Assembly: GCA_027625095.1 (NCBI GenBank)
Contig: JAQBXN010000002.1
Location: 143,361-207,360 of the forward strand
Reading direction: 5' to 3'
DNA: 64,000 bases
Origin: Planctomycetota bacterium
GTDB lineage: Bacteria > Planctomycetota > PUPC01 > JACPCR01
Position 1 is the first letter of the stretch. The number at the start of each line of letters is the position of its first letter. The translations under genes and the position numbers were made by a program. Under the pieces are notes generated by a model, which was not told where the DNA came from, searched no databases, and saw only the letters and a list, made by a program, of their open reading frames with translations. Shown here in pieces: positions 35,235 through 44,006 of the stretch.

Positions 35235-38228
35235 ATGCTCTCACTCATCTTTTCGTCCTTTCTGTCTTTAATTCTTCTGTGTTCGAATTCCTTTGCAGAG
35301 ACCTTCTTGCCACAGGTCGTGGTTGCCGAGGGTGAGAAGTTTGTCCCGCAGGATGACAAGGGCTGGCGAATCACAAAACAGGATGACACTTACGCCAGCC
35401 ATTCATACGGAGGCATGTGGATGACTCATGGGGGCTGCCTTGGGGCACCACTTGATAGTGTCGATTCAGTGGCCACGTCGGTTGTCCATCTGCCCGAAGA
35501 TGGCGAATATCGGGTGTGGAGTAAATACCAGGCGATGCCCTACTTCAGCTATCTGCACAGAATCGAGATCGTGCAGAAAGGCAAGACGGTGTACTCCAAT
35601 GTTTATGGTGGTGAAAAAACAGAACGGCTCTGGAGTTTCAGCGGGAAGAGCAACGTTCTCTGGTGGCCGTGGGGTGTGGATCACGATGCTGCCGAAGCAC
35701 CCTCCGATACAGCAAGGCTGGAGGCAGGCCCGGCGGAGATTCGCCTGATCACGGCAAAGAATCCAAGCCGCGGTGGCGACCGATTTATCGATTTCGTCGT
35801 TTTGACCACGCGCAAAGAAGATACCTACATTGGCCACAAGCCTTACGGGGTAGGCTCGCCATTTACGAACGAGGCATTTGCCGCGAGCAGTGTCTACATG
35901 CGGTTTCAAAACAAGTCTGCCGCCCCGGCCAGGATTACCCTCAGTCGTGCGGGACATTACCAGCCGAGTTACGGAGGCGCGAGCGCCAGCTATCCTGAAA
36001 TTGAAGTGGCGCCAGACAAATGGAGCAACTGGTTCAATTTCGGGCCATTCTGCCGGCTGGTGCACAATGAAGGCATCTGGGTTTCGGTGAAAGGGGCCGA
36101 AGTTGTCCCGGTACAAGTCGCACAGGATGTTGGTGGTGAACGGTTGGTCGGCGATCTGAAGGTGCCCAATGGCGACGCGATCAATATCCCGATTGACGTC
36201 ACCTGGAATCTCGACGCACGCGTCGAGACCTGTGAACACCTGGCCCTCTCGTTGATCGAAAAAGCCAAAACGTGGCGCAAAGCCAATGGTGGCCAGAAGC
36301 CCAGGGAGATCCTTTTCTACGGCGCTTTCCGAGGCAAAGGAGACTGGGTCATGCAGATGAAGGACGCGCTTGGGTACAACACAAATCTGCCTGATAGATA
36401 CGAGCATGTGAAGCGGGATGGTTATCACACTCACGCAGGTGATGAAGCCAGTATCAAGAACGTTGCCGCCAATTTGAAGGATAAAGAAAACTTCCGGGTG
36501 TTGAGCTTTGGCGATGAGATTCACCTCGGCAGTATCAACTACAAAGATCCGGAGAATCTGAAGAAATTCCGGGCCTGGCTGGAAGCGAAAAAACTGAAGA
36601 AGAAAGAACTCGGAATCAAGCCAGAAGACGCCCCGCTACTTGATCCACAAGCAGCAGTCGCGGACGAAAGTACCCATCGCCTCGCCTGGTACTCGCAACT
36701 CTTCAATGAAGAAGAGCGATTCGCTCACTACCGCAGTCTGACCGAACTTGCTAAAGAGGTTATCGGGCCGCATGTCCTTACTGGAGCGAACTATTCACCG
36801 CACCATCTGGCTCTCTGCTATGGGCCGATTTACAAATGGGTCGATATCTTCAAGCATCAGGGGATGAGCATGTTCTGGACTGAAGACTACATCTTCAGCG
36901 TGCCCGAGGCCCCACAGATTATTTCGTGGATGTTCGCCCAGATTCAGTGTGGCGTAAAATATCACAACCAGCCGGTGCATTTTTACGTAATGCCCCACGC
37001 CCCTGGACAAGTGCCGGGCTTCCTGAGGCGTAACATGATTTTTTCTGTCGGCGCCGGTTCGAGTCACATCGACAACTTCTGGATCGGACCACAGGAAAAC
37101 TTCACCGAAAACTATGTGGCGTGGGGAGAAGATGAGACCTTCAAAGCTCTGCACGATGCCATCTACGAAACGGCAGAAGTCGAACCATATCTCATCGGCA
37201 GTAAACCCCGGTCGGCACAGGTGGCACTCATCTTGAGCAAAGCCACCGACTTCAACGAATCACGCCTGATGGTCGACAAGAGCCAGGATCCGTTTGCTGC
37301 TGATTCCCGAAACGCGCCACAGAAGCTGAATCAGATTCTCTGCAGAAAGGATCAGCAGATGCTTTATCTGTCGCTCCGGCACACGCAGCATGAGGTCGAC
37401 CTGATCACCGAAGACGACATCGTCGACCTCGGAGTCCTCGAAAAATACAAGGCTGTCTACTTCGCAGGAGAGTGGGTCGACAACCGCATCCTCAAGCCGC
37501 TGCAGAGTTGGGTGAAGCAGGGCGGAGTTTTCTTTGCCACAGCCGGTATCGGGCACAGAAACCAGTTCGACGAGCCCGAAGAAGACATGCTCGACCTGCT
37601 CGGTCTGAAAGCTGTCACTCTTACCAAGAATGCTGTGATCATTCGCACCCTGCAGGAGCTTCCCATTCTTCCTGCCATTGACACTCTGGATTTCGAAGGA
37701 ACAAAGATCGAGGCCATCGGGATGAAGCAGGTGCTCACCCCGCGCAAGGCAAAGTCGATAGCAAAATGGTCAGACGGCACTGACGCCGCTACCATTTATG
37801 AGAATGGCAAGGGCAAGGCCATCGCAGTCGGTACTCTTGCCGGAAACACGCACATGAAAACCGCTGTAAAAGCCCAGCCTTGGCCCCGAGGCGGGCACAA
37901 ATCTGTTTACAACCCCGTTGACTTCAGCCCGGCGACCACACGCCTCGTTCGATTGGGTATAGATGCGGGCCTGGAGAGGCAGATCGAGTGTTCGATTCCT
38001 TTCGTTGAGGCACTTGTTCGGGACAACGAGAAGGGAACGCTCATTACCCTGGTCAATTGGACAAACAAGCCAGTAAATGGCCTGAAGGTGAAGGTCCGGA
38101 TGCCTGCCACACCAAGTCGGATCCGCTCCATCAGCAAGAATAAGGTGCTCGATTCCGAGTACCAAGATGGTTTTGTCCAGTTTCAGGTAGATCTACAGGA
38201 AGCAGACTTTTTGGTTCTTGATCGCTGA
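35235..38228 (+). CDS. Large secreted protein, likely glycoside-hydrolase-like
   Basis: A 997-residue protein with a signal peptide (MLSLIFSSFLSLILLCSNSF). Residues about 25-200 form a beta-sandwich; about 340-650 look like a TIM-barrel-type region with LSFGDEIHLGS, LTGANYSPHH and MSMFWTEDYIFS, where Glu and Asp residues could be catalytic; about 660-830 resemble the glutamine-amidotransferase-like trimerisation domain of GH42-type proteins (VALILSKATDF, YKAVYFAGEWVDN); and a beta domain ends the protein. I do not recognise a defined family. A secreted glycosidase acting on a plant or algal polymer is the best inference, in line with other carbohydrate genes here. Confidence 0.6.
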   Translation: MLSLIFSSFLSLILLCSNSFAETFLPQVVVAEGEKFVPQDDKGWRITKQDDTYASHSYGGMWMTHGGCLGAPLDSVDSVATSVVHLPEDGEYRVWSKYQAMPYFSYLHRIEIVQKGKTVYSNVYGGEKTERLWSFSGKSNVLWWPWGVDHDAAEAPSDTARLEAGPAEIRLITAKNPSRGGDRFIDFVVLTTRKEDTYIGHKPYGVGSPFTNEAFAASSVYMRFQNKSAAPARITLSRAGHYQPSYGGASASYPEIEVAPDKWSNWFNFGPFCRLVHNEGIWVSVKGAEVVPVQVAQDVGGERLVGDLKVPNGDAINIPIDVTWNLDARVETCEHLALSLIEKAKTWRKANGGQKPREILFYGAFRGKGDWVMQMKDALGYNTNLPDRYEHVKRDGYHTHAGDEASIKNVAANLKDKENFRVLSFGDEIHLGSINYKDPENLKKFRAWLEAKKLKKKELGIKPEDAPLLDPQAAVADESTHRLAWYSQLFNEEERFAHYRSLTELAKEVIGPHVLTGANYSPHHLALCYGPIYKWVDIFKHQGMSMFWTEDYIFSVPEAPQIISWMFAQIQCGVKYHNQPVHFYVMPHAPGQVPGFLRRNMIFSVGAGSSHIDNFWIGPQENFTENYVAWGEDETFKALHDAIYETAEVEPYLIGSKPRSAQVALILSKATDFNESRLMVDKSQDPFAADSRNAPQKLNQILCRKDQQMLYLSLRHTQHEVDLITEDDIVDLGVLEKYKAVYFAGEWVDNRILKPLQSWVKQGGVFFATAGIGHRNQFDEPEEDMLDLLGLKAVTLTKNAVIIRTLQELPILPAIDTLDFEGTKIEAIGMKQVLTPRKAKSIAKWSDGTDAATIYENGKGKAIAVGTLAGNTHMKTAVKAQPWPRGGHKSVYNPVDFSPATTRLVRLGIDAGLERQIECSIPFVEALVRDNEKGTLITLVNWTNKPVNGLKVKVRMPATPSRIRSISKNKVLDSEYQDGFVQFQVDLQEADFLVLDR

Positions 38229-38389
38229 CCCGGACTTAGGCGATGCCCCCATTTCTCCAATGTTTCGACTGCGCAGGATGCCATTTCAGGATACAACTGC
38301 AAGCGAAACCAACACCTAATGCTCTATTTCTAAACACCTTATATCCGACCCGCTCCGAGATATTGTCCAATTTGAAGCATAAAGACTCA

Positions 38390-38417
38390 TTGACATTGAT
38401 TTTCAAGTTGATACACT
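38390..38417 (+). promoter_or_regulatory. Candidate sigma-70-type promoter of the HU gene
   Basis: TTGACA at 38390-38395, a 16-base spacer and TACACT at 38412-38417, about 90 bases before the HU start codon. The -35 box is perfect; the -10 matches four of six positions. Confidence 0.45.
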
Positions 38418-38508
38418 CGCCCGGCCTCTGGGGAAAACGTTGTAAAACGCTTTGTCCATTGAGGTTACAAGCAAAAACTGAACAGAACAAAGACTGAAAG
38501 GGGCCAGA

Positions 38509-38958
38509 ATGCCGACCATTACCAAGAAAGATTTGGTGCAAAGCATTTCAGATAAGATGGGTTTTAACCCATTGCAAGTAAGAGACATAGTCCAGGCGGT
38601 TCTTGACGAGATCGTAGTTCAGCTTTCTCAGAGCAACCGAATTGAATTCAGAGACTTCGCCGTCTTCGATATTCGCGTCCGTCCGGCCCGCATTGGACAC
38701 AATCCACGCACTCTGGAGAAGGTGCCCGTTCCGGCCCGGGCTGTTGTTGAGTTCAAGATGGGCAAGAAGATGAAAGAAGCTGTTTCATTGCTCGCCTTGG
38801 AAGAGGATCGAAAAGCAACAGGGTCCACTCTCCAATCAAATTCGCCTGTACCACCAGCTTCCAGCGAAGCTTCTGCACCAGTTCCAGCCCCCAACCAACA
38901 GGCCGAAGGAAAATCGACTACCAACCCAGGGAATGACAGCAGGAACCAGCCTAACTGA
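38509..38958 (+). CDS. HU/IHF-family DNA-binding protein with Pro/Ser-rich tail
   Basis: A 149-residue protein. Residues 1-95 are a complete HU/IHF fold: TKKDLVQSISDKMGF, the conserved Phe/Gly region EFRDFAVFDIRVRPARIGHN and Pro66 in HNPRT, which is the residue that wedges into bent DNA. From about 100 on there is a 50-residue low-complexity tail rich in Ser, Pro and Ala rather than the Lys-rich tails of some HU proteins. The family organises nucleoid DNA. The Gly in the usual GFG is Asp here (RDF). A good AAGGGG lies seven bases upstream of the ATG, and a candidate promoter and a strong terminator frame the gene as a single transcription unit. Confidence 0.92.
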   Translation: MPTITKKDLVQSISDKMGFNPLQVRDIVQAVLDEIVVQLSQSNRIEFRDFAVFDIRVRPARIGHNPRTLEKVPVPARAVVEFKMGKKMKEAVSLLALEEDRKATGSTLQSNSPVPPASSEASAPVPAPNQQAEGKSTTNPGNDSRNQPN

Positions 38959-38980
38959 AAATTGATTTATGCAATATTGG

Positions 38981-39007
38981 AGGCTCGCCCTTGTGCGAGC
39001 CTTTTTT
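38981..39007 (+). terminator. Rho-independent terminator after the HU gene
   Basis: AGGCTCGC pairs with GCGAGCCT around a six-base loop and is followed by TTTTTT. It begins 22 bases past the HU stop and is a textbook intrinsic terminator. An ATG inside it (38969) therefore should not start larE. Confidence 0.95.
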
Positions 39008-39085
39008 ATTGGCATTGGTTTGAATGTTGACACCCCTGCCACGAGTGATTTGATCGCTCACTTCATGTCGCCAGTAAAAAGAATT

Positions 39086-39928
39086 ATGACCCTGCAGCAC
39101 AAGACTGCTGAATTGCGAAGAATACTTACCAGTATGGAGAGCCTGCTGATTGGCTATTCAGGCGGAATCGATTCCACCCTAGTGGCCAAATTGGCCCACG
39201 AGACACTTGGGGCGGGTATGCTGGCAGTCATTGGTGATTCCGAGAGTTTGCTTCCCTCTGAACTCGAAGAGGCGAAGGAACTGGTGGAACTGGAAGGCAT
39301 ACCGTATCGAATCATTCACCCCCGCGAGCTGGATAATCCGAATTACTCCTCGAACCCATCAAACCGCTGCTTCTTCTGCAAGGATGAGTTGTTCACAATG
39401 CTCAGAGACCTGGCTACTAAGGAGGGCTTCCGTTTCATCGCAGACGGCGCCAATGCGGACGACGCCGGTGACCATCGCCCCGGATTGCAGGCCGCGGCCG
39501 AACACCAGGTTCGGCATCCGCTTCAGGAAGCAGGCTTCACAAAAAATGATGTCCGGGAGCTTGCCAGGGAGCTCGGCCTGTCAAACTGGGACAAACCGGC
39601 CATGGCTTGCCTCGCCTCTCGTTTTCCCTATGGAACAGAGATCAGCCAGAAAAAACTCGCCATGGTCGCCGAAGCCGAAGAGACACTGAAGGCTCTCGGA
39701 TTCCGAAACTACCGGGTCCGTCACCACGAGTCAGGCAAGGACACCATCGCGAGAATCGAATTGTCCGACGACGATTTCGACCGCATCCTTGACAGTAAGA
39801 CACGAGCGGAGATTGATACAGCGTTGCGTAAAGCGGGCTACCAGTTTGTAGCGCTCGACCTTCAGGACTTTCGCTCAGGCCGCCTGAACGATTCACTGAA
39901 AAAACAGTTAGTTCAGTTGAAAACGTAA
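39086..39928 (+). CDS. larE: ATP-dependent sacrificial sulfur transferase LarE
   Basis: A 280-residue PP-loop enzyme that adenylates and thiolates the nickel-pincer cofactor precursor of lactate racemase. The PP-loop SGGIDST is at 25-31, CFFC at 95-98, and ACLASRFPYG with Cys175 matches the sacrificial cysteine of characterised single-cysteine LarE proteins. I chose ATG 39086 because it gives family length and puts the cysteine at the expected number; ATG 39065 is possible, and the frame from 38969 would begin inside a terminator. No larA, larB or larC is in the window, so the cofactor pathway must be completed elsewhere or LarE serves another pincer enzyme. Confidence 0.93.
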   Translation: MTLQHKTAELRRILTSMESLLIGYSGGIDSTLVAKLAHETLGAGMLAVIGDSESLLPSELEEAKELVELEGIPYRIIHPRELDNPNYSSNPSNRCFFCKDELFTMLRDLATKEGFRFIADGANADDAGDHRPGLQAAAEHQVRHPLQEAGFTKNDVRELARELGLSNWDKPAMACLASRFPYGTEISQKKLAMVAEAEETLKALGFRNYRVRHHESGKDTIARIELSDDDFDRILDSKTRAEIDTALRKAGYQFVALDLQDFRSGRLNDSLKKQLVQLKT

Positions 39929-40006
39929 CAGCAGGCTGCCAGCTTGCATTTCAAGTATTTACAAGCAGGCCGCAGCCTGAAAATACGTTTGCATCCGGAT
40001 TTAGAA

Positions 40007-40645
40007 ATGAAGCACTCAGCAACAGCAATCCTTCTGATCTCCATGGCCTGCAGTTCATGCACTCAAGTCTATTACTCCGTTCTTGAGAAAGCTGGCAAAC
40101 ACAAACGCCACATTCTTCGGGACCGAGTCAAGGCCGGACAGAAGGAACAGGAAAAGGCGAGTAAACAGTTCGAAAGCGCGCTCCAGCAATTCAAATCAGT
40201 CGTCAATTTCAGCGGGGGCGAGCTCGAAGCCAAATACAACAGGCTCAAGTCCGAATATGATTCCTGTGAGGCAAGAGCCGCTGCTGTCAAGAATCGCATC
40301 ACCTCTATCGAACAGGTGGCCCTCGATCTGTTCGCCGAATGGAAAGCTGAAATCGAACAATTTCAGAGCGAGGATCTGAAACGTCGGAGTCATGAAGCAC
40401 GCCTGAACTCTCGCGAGCAATACGCCCATCTCATTACGGCCATGCACAAAGCCGAGTCAAAGATGGGGCCCATCCTGAATGTGTTCAAGGACCACGTGCT
40501 CTTCCTGAAACACAACCTCAACGCTCAGGCGATAGCTTCACTCAAAGGGCAGGTCGTCACCATTGAAGCGGGCGTAACCGACCTGATCCGGGAGATGGAA
40601 ATATCTATCGCTGAGGCGAAGAAATTCATCGACACGATGGAATAA
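40007..40645 (+). CDS. DUF2959 family lipoprotein
   Basis: A 212-residue protein from ATG 40007. The N-terminus MKHSATAILLISMACSSC has a lipobox, with Cys at about 16 or 19 as the lipidated residue. The rest is DUF2959: YYSVLEKAGKHKRHILRDRV, KEQEKASKQFESALQQF and KFIDTME, almost all alpha-helical and coiled-coil-like. Function is unknown; members are usually single envelope lipoproteins. An upstream in-frame ATG (39944) lies in a region with a repeat-like CAGGCTGCCAGCTTG, so the shorter start is preferred. Confidence 0.88.
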   Translation: MKHSATAILLISMACSSCTQVYYSVLEKAGKHKRHILRDRVKAGQKEQEKASKQFESALQQFKSVVNFSGGELEAKYNRLKSEYDSCEARAAAVKNRITSIEQVALDLFAEWKAEIEQFQSEDLKRRSHEARLNSREQYAHLITAMHKAESKMGPILNVFKDHVLFLKHNLNAQAIASLKGQVVTIEAGVTDLIREMEISIAEAKKFIDTME

Positions 40646-40666
40646 TCTCAGCAGGCAGGAACAGTC

Positions 40667-41455
40667 ATGGATCTTGGATTAAGAGATAAAGTCGTCATCG
40701 TGACCGGCGGCTCCAAAGGAATCGGCGAAGGGATCGTCCGCTCCTTTCTTGCTGAAGACGCAAAGGTTGTCATCGTAAATCGGAGCACCGCGGAAGGGGA
40801 ACACCTTGAAGCCGAGCACACCGAACAAGGCAAAAACTGTTATTTCGTTCAAGGGGACCTGACCCGGGTGGAGGCATGCAGAGACGCTGTCGAAAAGACT
40901 CTTGAAAAGTATGGTCGAATCGATGTTCTGGTAAACAATGCTGGTGTTAATGACGGCGTCGGGCTTGATGCCGGAACGGATGCCTTCCTCGGCTCCCTCC
41001 AGCGAAACCTGGTGCATTACTATGCTATGGCGCACTATGCGATCTGTGAATTGAAGAAGAACAAGGGTTCGATCATCAATATCACATCAAAGGTCGCAGA
41101 CACCGGCCAGGGCAACACCTCAGGCTACGCCGCGTCCAAAGGCGGCATTAACGCATTGACCCGCGAATGGGCGGTTGACTTGGTTGAATACGGCGTGCGA
41201 GTCAATGCGGTCGTTCCTGCAGAAGTCTGGACGCCGCTTTATGAGAAGTGGATTCAGACCCTTGACCATCCAGATGAAACACTCAACCAGATAAGGAGCC
41301 TCATCCCACTCGAAGCGCGCATGACCACCAAAGAGGAAATTGCGGACATGGTAGTCTTTCTCGCCTCTCCTCGTTCGAGCCACACCACTGGACAGATCAT
41401 CTACGTCGACGGCGGTTACACTCATTTTGATCGTAAGTGCACTTCGCGAAGGTAG
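40667..41455 (+). CDS. Short-chain dehydrogenase/reductase (possibly sugar dehydrogenase)
   Basis: A 262-residue classical SDR: cofactor motif TGGSKGIG (13-20), NNAG (90-93), catalytic Ser141, Tyr154 and Lys158 in SGYAASKGG, and the closing GQIIYVDGGYTHFDR. The closing HFDR and the segment AVVPAEVWTPLYEKWI recall L-fucose/L-galactose dehydrogenases, so an NAD(P)-linked sugar dehydrogenase is a reasonable guess, supported by the adjacent sugar-metabolism-like genes. An AGGAAC precedes the ATG at suitable distance. Confidence 0.9.
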   Translation: MDLGLRDKVVIVTGGSKGIGEGIVRSFLAEDAKVVIVNRSTAEGEHLEAEHTEQGKNCYFVQGDLTRVEACRDAVEKTLEKYGRIDVLVNNAGVNDGVGLDAGTDAFLGSLQRNLVHYYAMAHYAICELKKNKGSIINITSKVADTGQGNTSGYAASKGGINALTREWAVDLVEYGVRVNAVVPAEVWTPLYEKWIQTLDHPDETLNQIRSLIPLEARMTTKEEIADMVVFLASPRSSHTTGQIIYVDGGYTHFDRKCTSRR

Positions 41456-41518
41456 TACCCCCCAACAGTTTGATGAATGTTCCCATCAAACTGCTGTTGG
41501 ATCCGAAGCAGAACCTCC

Positions 41519-42673
41519 TTACCCGAACGTCACTTCCGGGGGACTGATGAAGTTGTGGAAATGTTCGGAGACGTTCGCACTGGCCGGGTCGTCTTTGTGC
41601 ACGATCAACCGGTATTTGAACGCGAGTTCCTCCCCCTTGTCGATCTTATGGCCGCCGTCGCGTGACTTGTCACCATAGAAGTGGGACAGGCCGAACGGGT
41701 TCGCGGTCATCAGGCCGTAATTGCGCACGTGCCAGTAGGTGGGATAGCGGAAGTTATCCGGGTGATCGAAGATGGCGACGCCGACATGCTTACTGTGGGC
41801 CGTACCGGAATAGTCGCACCAGGGAGCGCGTTTGCCCCAAGTCTCCTTTTCGTTGATACCGTTGTGGCCGTTGGTGATAAGCCCACCGACCGGAACGTCC
41901 ATGGAGCTTGCGACTCTAACGCTCAAGATGCCGCCTTCTTTGGTGTCCTGGAAATGGAGTGAGCCCTCGGTGGCGATGAATTTCACGTTGTAATCGATCA
42001 TTCTCGTCGCCGCGGGATTGTTGTAGAAGGTGATCTCACGAATTTCCTCACAGACCTTCTTGCCTTTGTTGCTGACCCAGTGATTGCGGGCAACGAGTCT
42101 TCCATAAATGGGGCCCTGTTGCATGACTTCAAAGCCCTGGTGGACCTGCCGCGCATGGCCGTCCATCTCGCTCCAGTTGTCCGTGCCATTGAGCTCACCC
42201 CATGCAGTCCACACCGAGCGGTGATGCGGGTGGTCTTGCCTTTCGCCCTCGGGCCCGCCGGACATAGGATAATCACGGGTGACCGTTTTGTTATATGGGC
42301 CGTTAAGAGGGTGGAGGAACGGGCGGGGGTATTGCTCGCCGTAGTAGTAATTCGTCAGCAGCTTTCCGTTAAGGAAGACGGAAACTTTCTCACCCTCTAT
42401 GTCCACGAGCTCGACTCCGCCCTTGTTGTTAAGTGCGCGTTTGGTGCGGATATCGAAGATCTTGCTCTTCCCCTTGCCTAGCTTGCCGATAAGCCACGTG
42501 AGTTTGACATTGTTTCCGCTGGTATCGACCTGCACCGCGGTATTCACGCCAGCCAGCACCAGCCCGAGACGCTCTGGTTCTGAAACTGAGCTGGCGTCCA
42601 GCTCAATGGAAACCGGGCAATGAACCCGATCGTGATTGCCTGCATCTACGACGATTCCGTTTTTCTTCGCCAT
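41519..42673 (-). CDS. PmoA-family protein (DUF6807)
   Basis: A 384-residue beta-rich protein. Family stretches include YPRPFLHPLNGPYNKTVTRD, DHPHHRSVWTAWGELNG, DYNVKFIATEGSLHFQDTKEGG and the closing YRLIVHKDD, all typical of the so-called methane-oxygenase PmoA group, which despite its name is usually encoded near sugar and oxidoreductase genes. The ATG at 42673 is chosen because a GGGAG lies upstream at normal spacing; a TTG at 42679 is too close to it. It starts two bases after the TIM-barrel gene stop (TGA-TC-ATG), so the two are surely an operon. The biochemical reaction is not known to me. Confidence 0.88.
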   Translation of the reverse strand: MAKKNGIVVDAGNHDRVHCPVSIELDASSVSEPERLGLVLAGVNTAVQVDTSGNNVKLTWLIGKLGKGKSKIFDIRTKRALNNKGGVELVDIEGEKVSVFLNGKLLTNYYYGEQYPRPFLHPLNGPYNKTVTRDYPMSGGPEGERQDHPHHRSVWTAWGELNGTDNWSEMDGHARQVHQGFEVMQQGPIYGRLVARNHWVSNKGKKVCEEIREITFYNNPAATRMIDYNVKFIATEGSLHFQDTKEGGILSVRVASSMDVPVGGLITNGHNGINEKETWGKRAPWCDYSGTAHSKHVGVAIFDHPDNFRYPTYWHVRNYGLMTANPFGLSHFYGDKSRDGGHKIDKGEELAFKYRLIVHKDDPASANVSEHFHNFISPPEVTFG

Positions 42674-42675
42674 GA

Positions 42676-43506
42676 TCAATTACTCCCTTGTATTTCGTTC
42701 AAGATTGTCCTGAGGTGATTCAAGCTTTCCCGTGCGATGGTCACTGGATCCGGGGAGTAATCGAAGACCTCGACGGACACGTATCCGTCGTACCCCATCT
42801 GAGCCAGCGCACCCAGCACCGGTCGAAAATCGGTTTTGCCAAAGCCCGGCCCGCGGCGGTTGGCATCATTGGCATGCACGTATTTGAGCTTGTCGCCAAC
42901 GCCCAGGATCATTTCGTCCAACGGCTTGCCCTCTGCGCTCATGCTCTTCACATCGACCATCATCTGAAAATTCGGATGCCCGACGTCGTTAACCATTTTC
43001 ATGGCATCGTCCAGAGTCTGAATAAAGTTGCATTCCGGCGCGGGCAGCGACTCCATAAGCAGATAAACATCTTTCTCACCTGCGGTCACCGCGGCGCGGC
43101 CGAATGCAGTCTTGGCGTATTCCCACGCCTGGCCAAACGAAACACCCTCAAGCAGGTTGCGCTGCGCCGGTGAGCCAAAGACAAGGGTCTTCGCACCGAG
43201 ATCCGCGCAGAGCCGGACAAGCTCATTCAGATAGTCAATGGTGAACTCACGGGTCTTCTCATCGGGCGAGGTCAGATACAGGCCCTTAGGCCCCAGCATG
43301 AGCCAGTGCAGTCCGGTAAGTTGAATGCCTTTGGCATCGGCCTGTTCACGCAGTTCTCTGCGGCGAGCCGTACTGATGTCATAGGCACTTTTGGCAAGAG
43401 TGAACGGCGCTACTTCCATGCCGTCGTACCCAAGCTCGGCCACACTGGCCAATTGGTCTTCGAAAGACCAGCCCTCATAGGTCTCATTACAAATGGCGAA
43501 TTTCAT
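42676..43506 (-). CDS. Sugar-phosphate isomerase/epimerase-type TIM barrel (AP-endonuclease 2 fold)
   Basis: A 276-residue protein with the xylose-isomerase-like barrel: MKFAICNETYEGWSFEDQL, GYDGMEVAPF, TGLHWL, GAKTLVFGSP, LMESLP with a metal-binding Glu, HPNFQMMVDV, YVHANDANRRGPG and YVSVEVFDY. The usual set of Glu/Asp/His metal ligands is in place. Members isomerise or epimerise ketoses and inositols. It directly precedes the PmoA-family gene. Which sugar is used cannot be read. Confidence 0.9.
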   Translation of the reverse strand: MKFAICNETYEGWSFEDQLASVAELGYDGMEVAPFTLAKSAYDISTARRRELREQADAKGIQLTGLHWLMLGPKGLYLTSPDEKTREFTIDYLNELVRLCADLGAKTLVFGSPAQRNLLEGVSFGQAWEYAKTAFGRAAVTAGEKDVYLLMESLPAPECNFIQTLDDAMKMVNDVGHPNFQMMVDVKSMSAEGKPLDEMILGVGDKLKYVHANDANRRGPGFGKTDFRPVLGALAQMGYDGYVSVEVFDYSPDPVTIARESLNHLRTILNEIQGSN

Positions 43507-44006
43507 AGCAGGATGTCTGTGGTGTCGCGGCGGACATTTTTCGAATAGCTTTCTATAACGCCTGACGGAATGTTTTTAAAGCGGAGTAGAGAGTTGAAGC
43601 GGTGGCGCGGTGGAAGATTGTAAATGGGGGAGTGGCTGAGCTGTGCGGTTTTTTGGCGTGTCGTGACCAGCTTCATTCAGTCGGTTAGAGATCTAAACCC
43701 GCTGAAGCGGGGTTACTGTGACCTTAATGGAACGATTCGTGAAGACCCAATGAGGCAAGCTCTGTCCCTTCCACATAAATCATGCCGAACAGTGAGTGTT
43801 TGAAACATCGTACAAACTCTGCCGCCATTGGGTCCGTCGATTCAATCCGATGATGCCACTGGGCAAGCCGGTGGCCTCATAAAATCGACAGCCCCCAAGC
43901 AGGCAGGGATCTTCGCATGCTGTCGTCGTCCAGCGAGACTCCTGGAAAGGACGGGGCGAGTTCATTGGGATCTCTAAGCATCTCTCAATTCAGGCCTCAA
44001 CCACTG
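43507..44006. other. 500-base intergenic region with hairpin and G-poor leader stretch
   Basis: No open frame here looks like a protein. AACCCGCTGAAGCGGGGTT at about 43696-43714 is a good hairpin and lies downstream of the FHA gene on the minus strand, so it may end that transcript. On the minus strand, about 43595-43645 reads as G-poor heptamers (CCACTCC, TCCACCG, GCTTCAA) some 90-140 bases before the barrel gene at 43506, recalling the other leaders, but the match is loose. Confidence 0.4.

Noticed and set aside
38969..39085. An earlier larE start at 38969
   Set aside because: It lies within the intrinsic terminator of the HU gene and adds residues not seen in LarE proteins.
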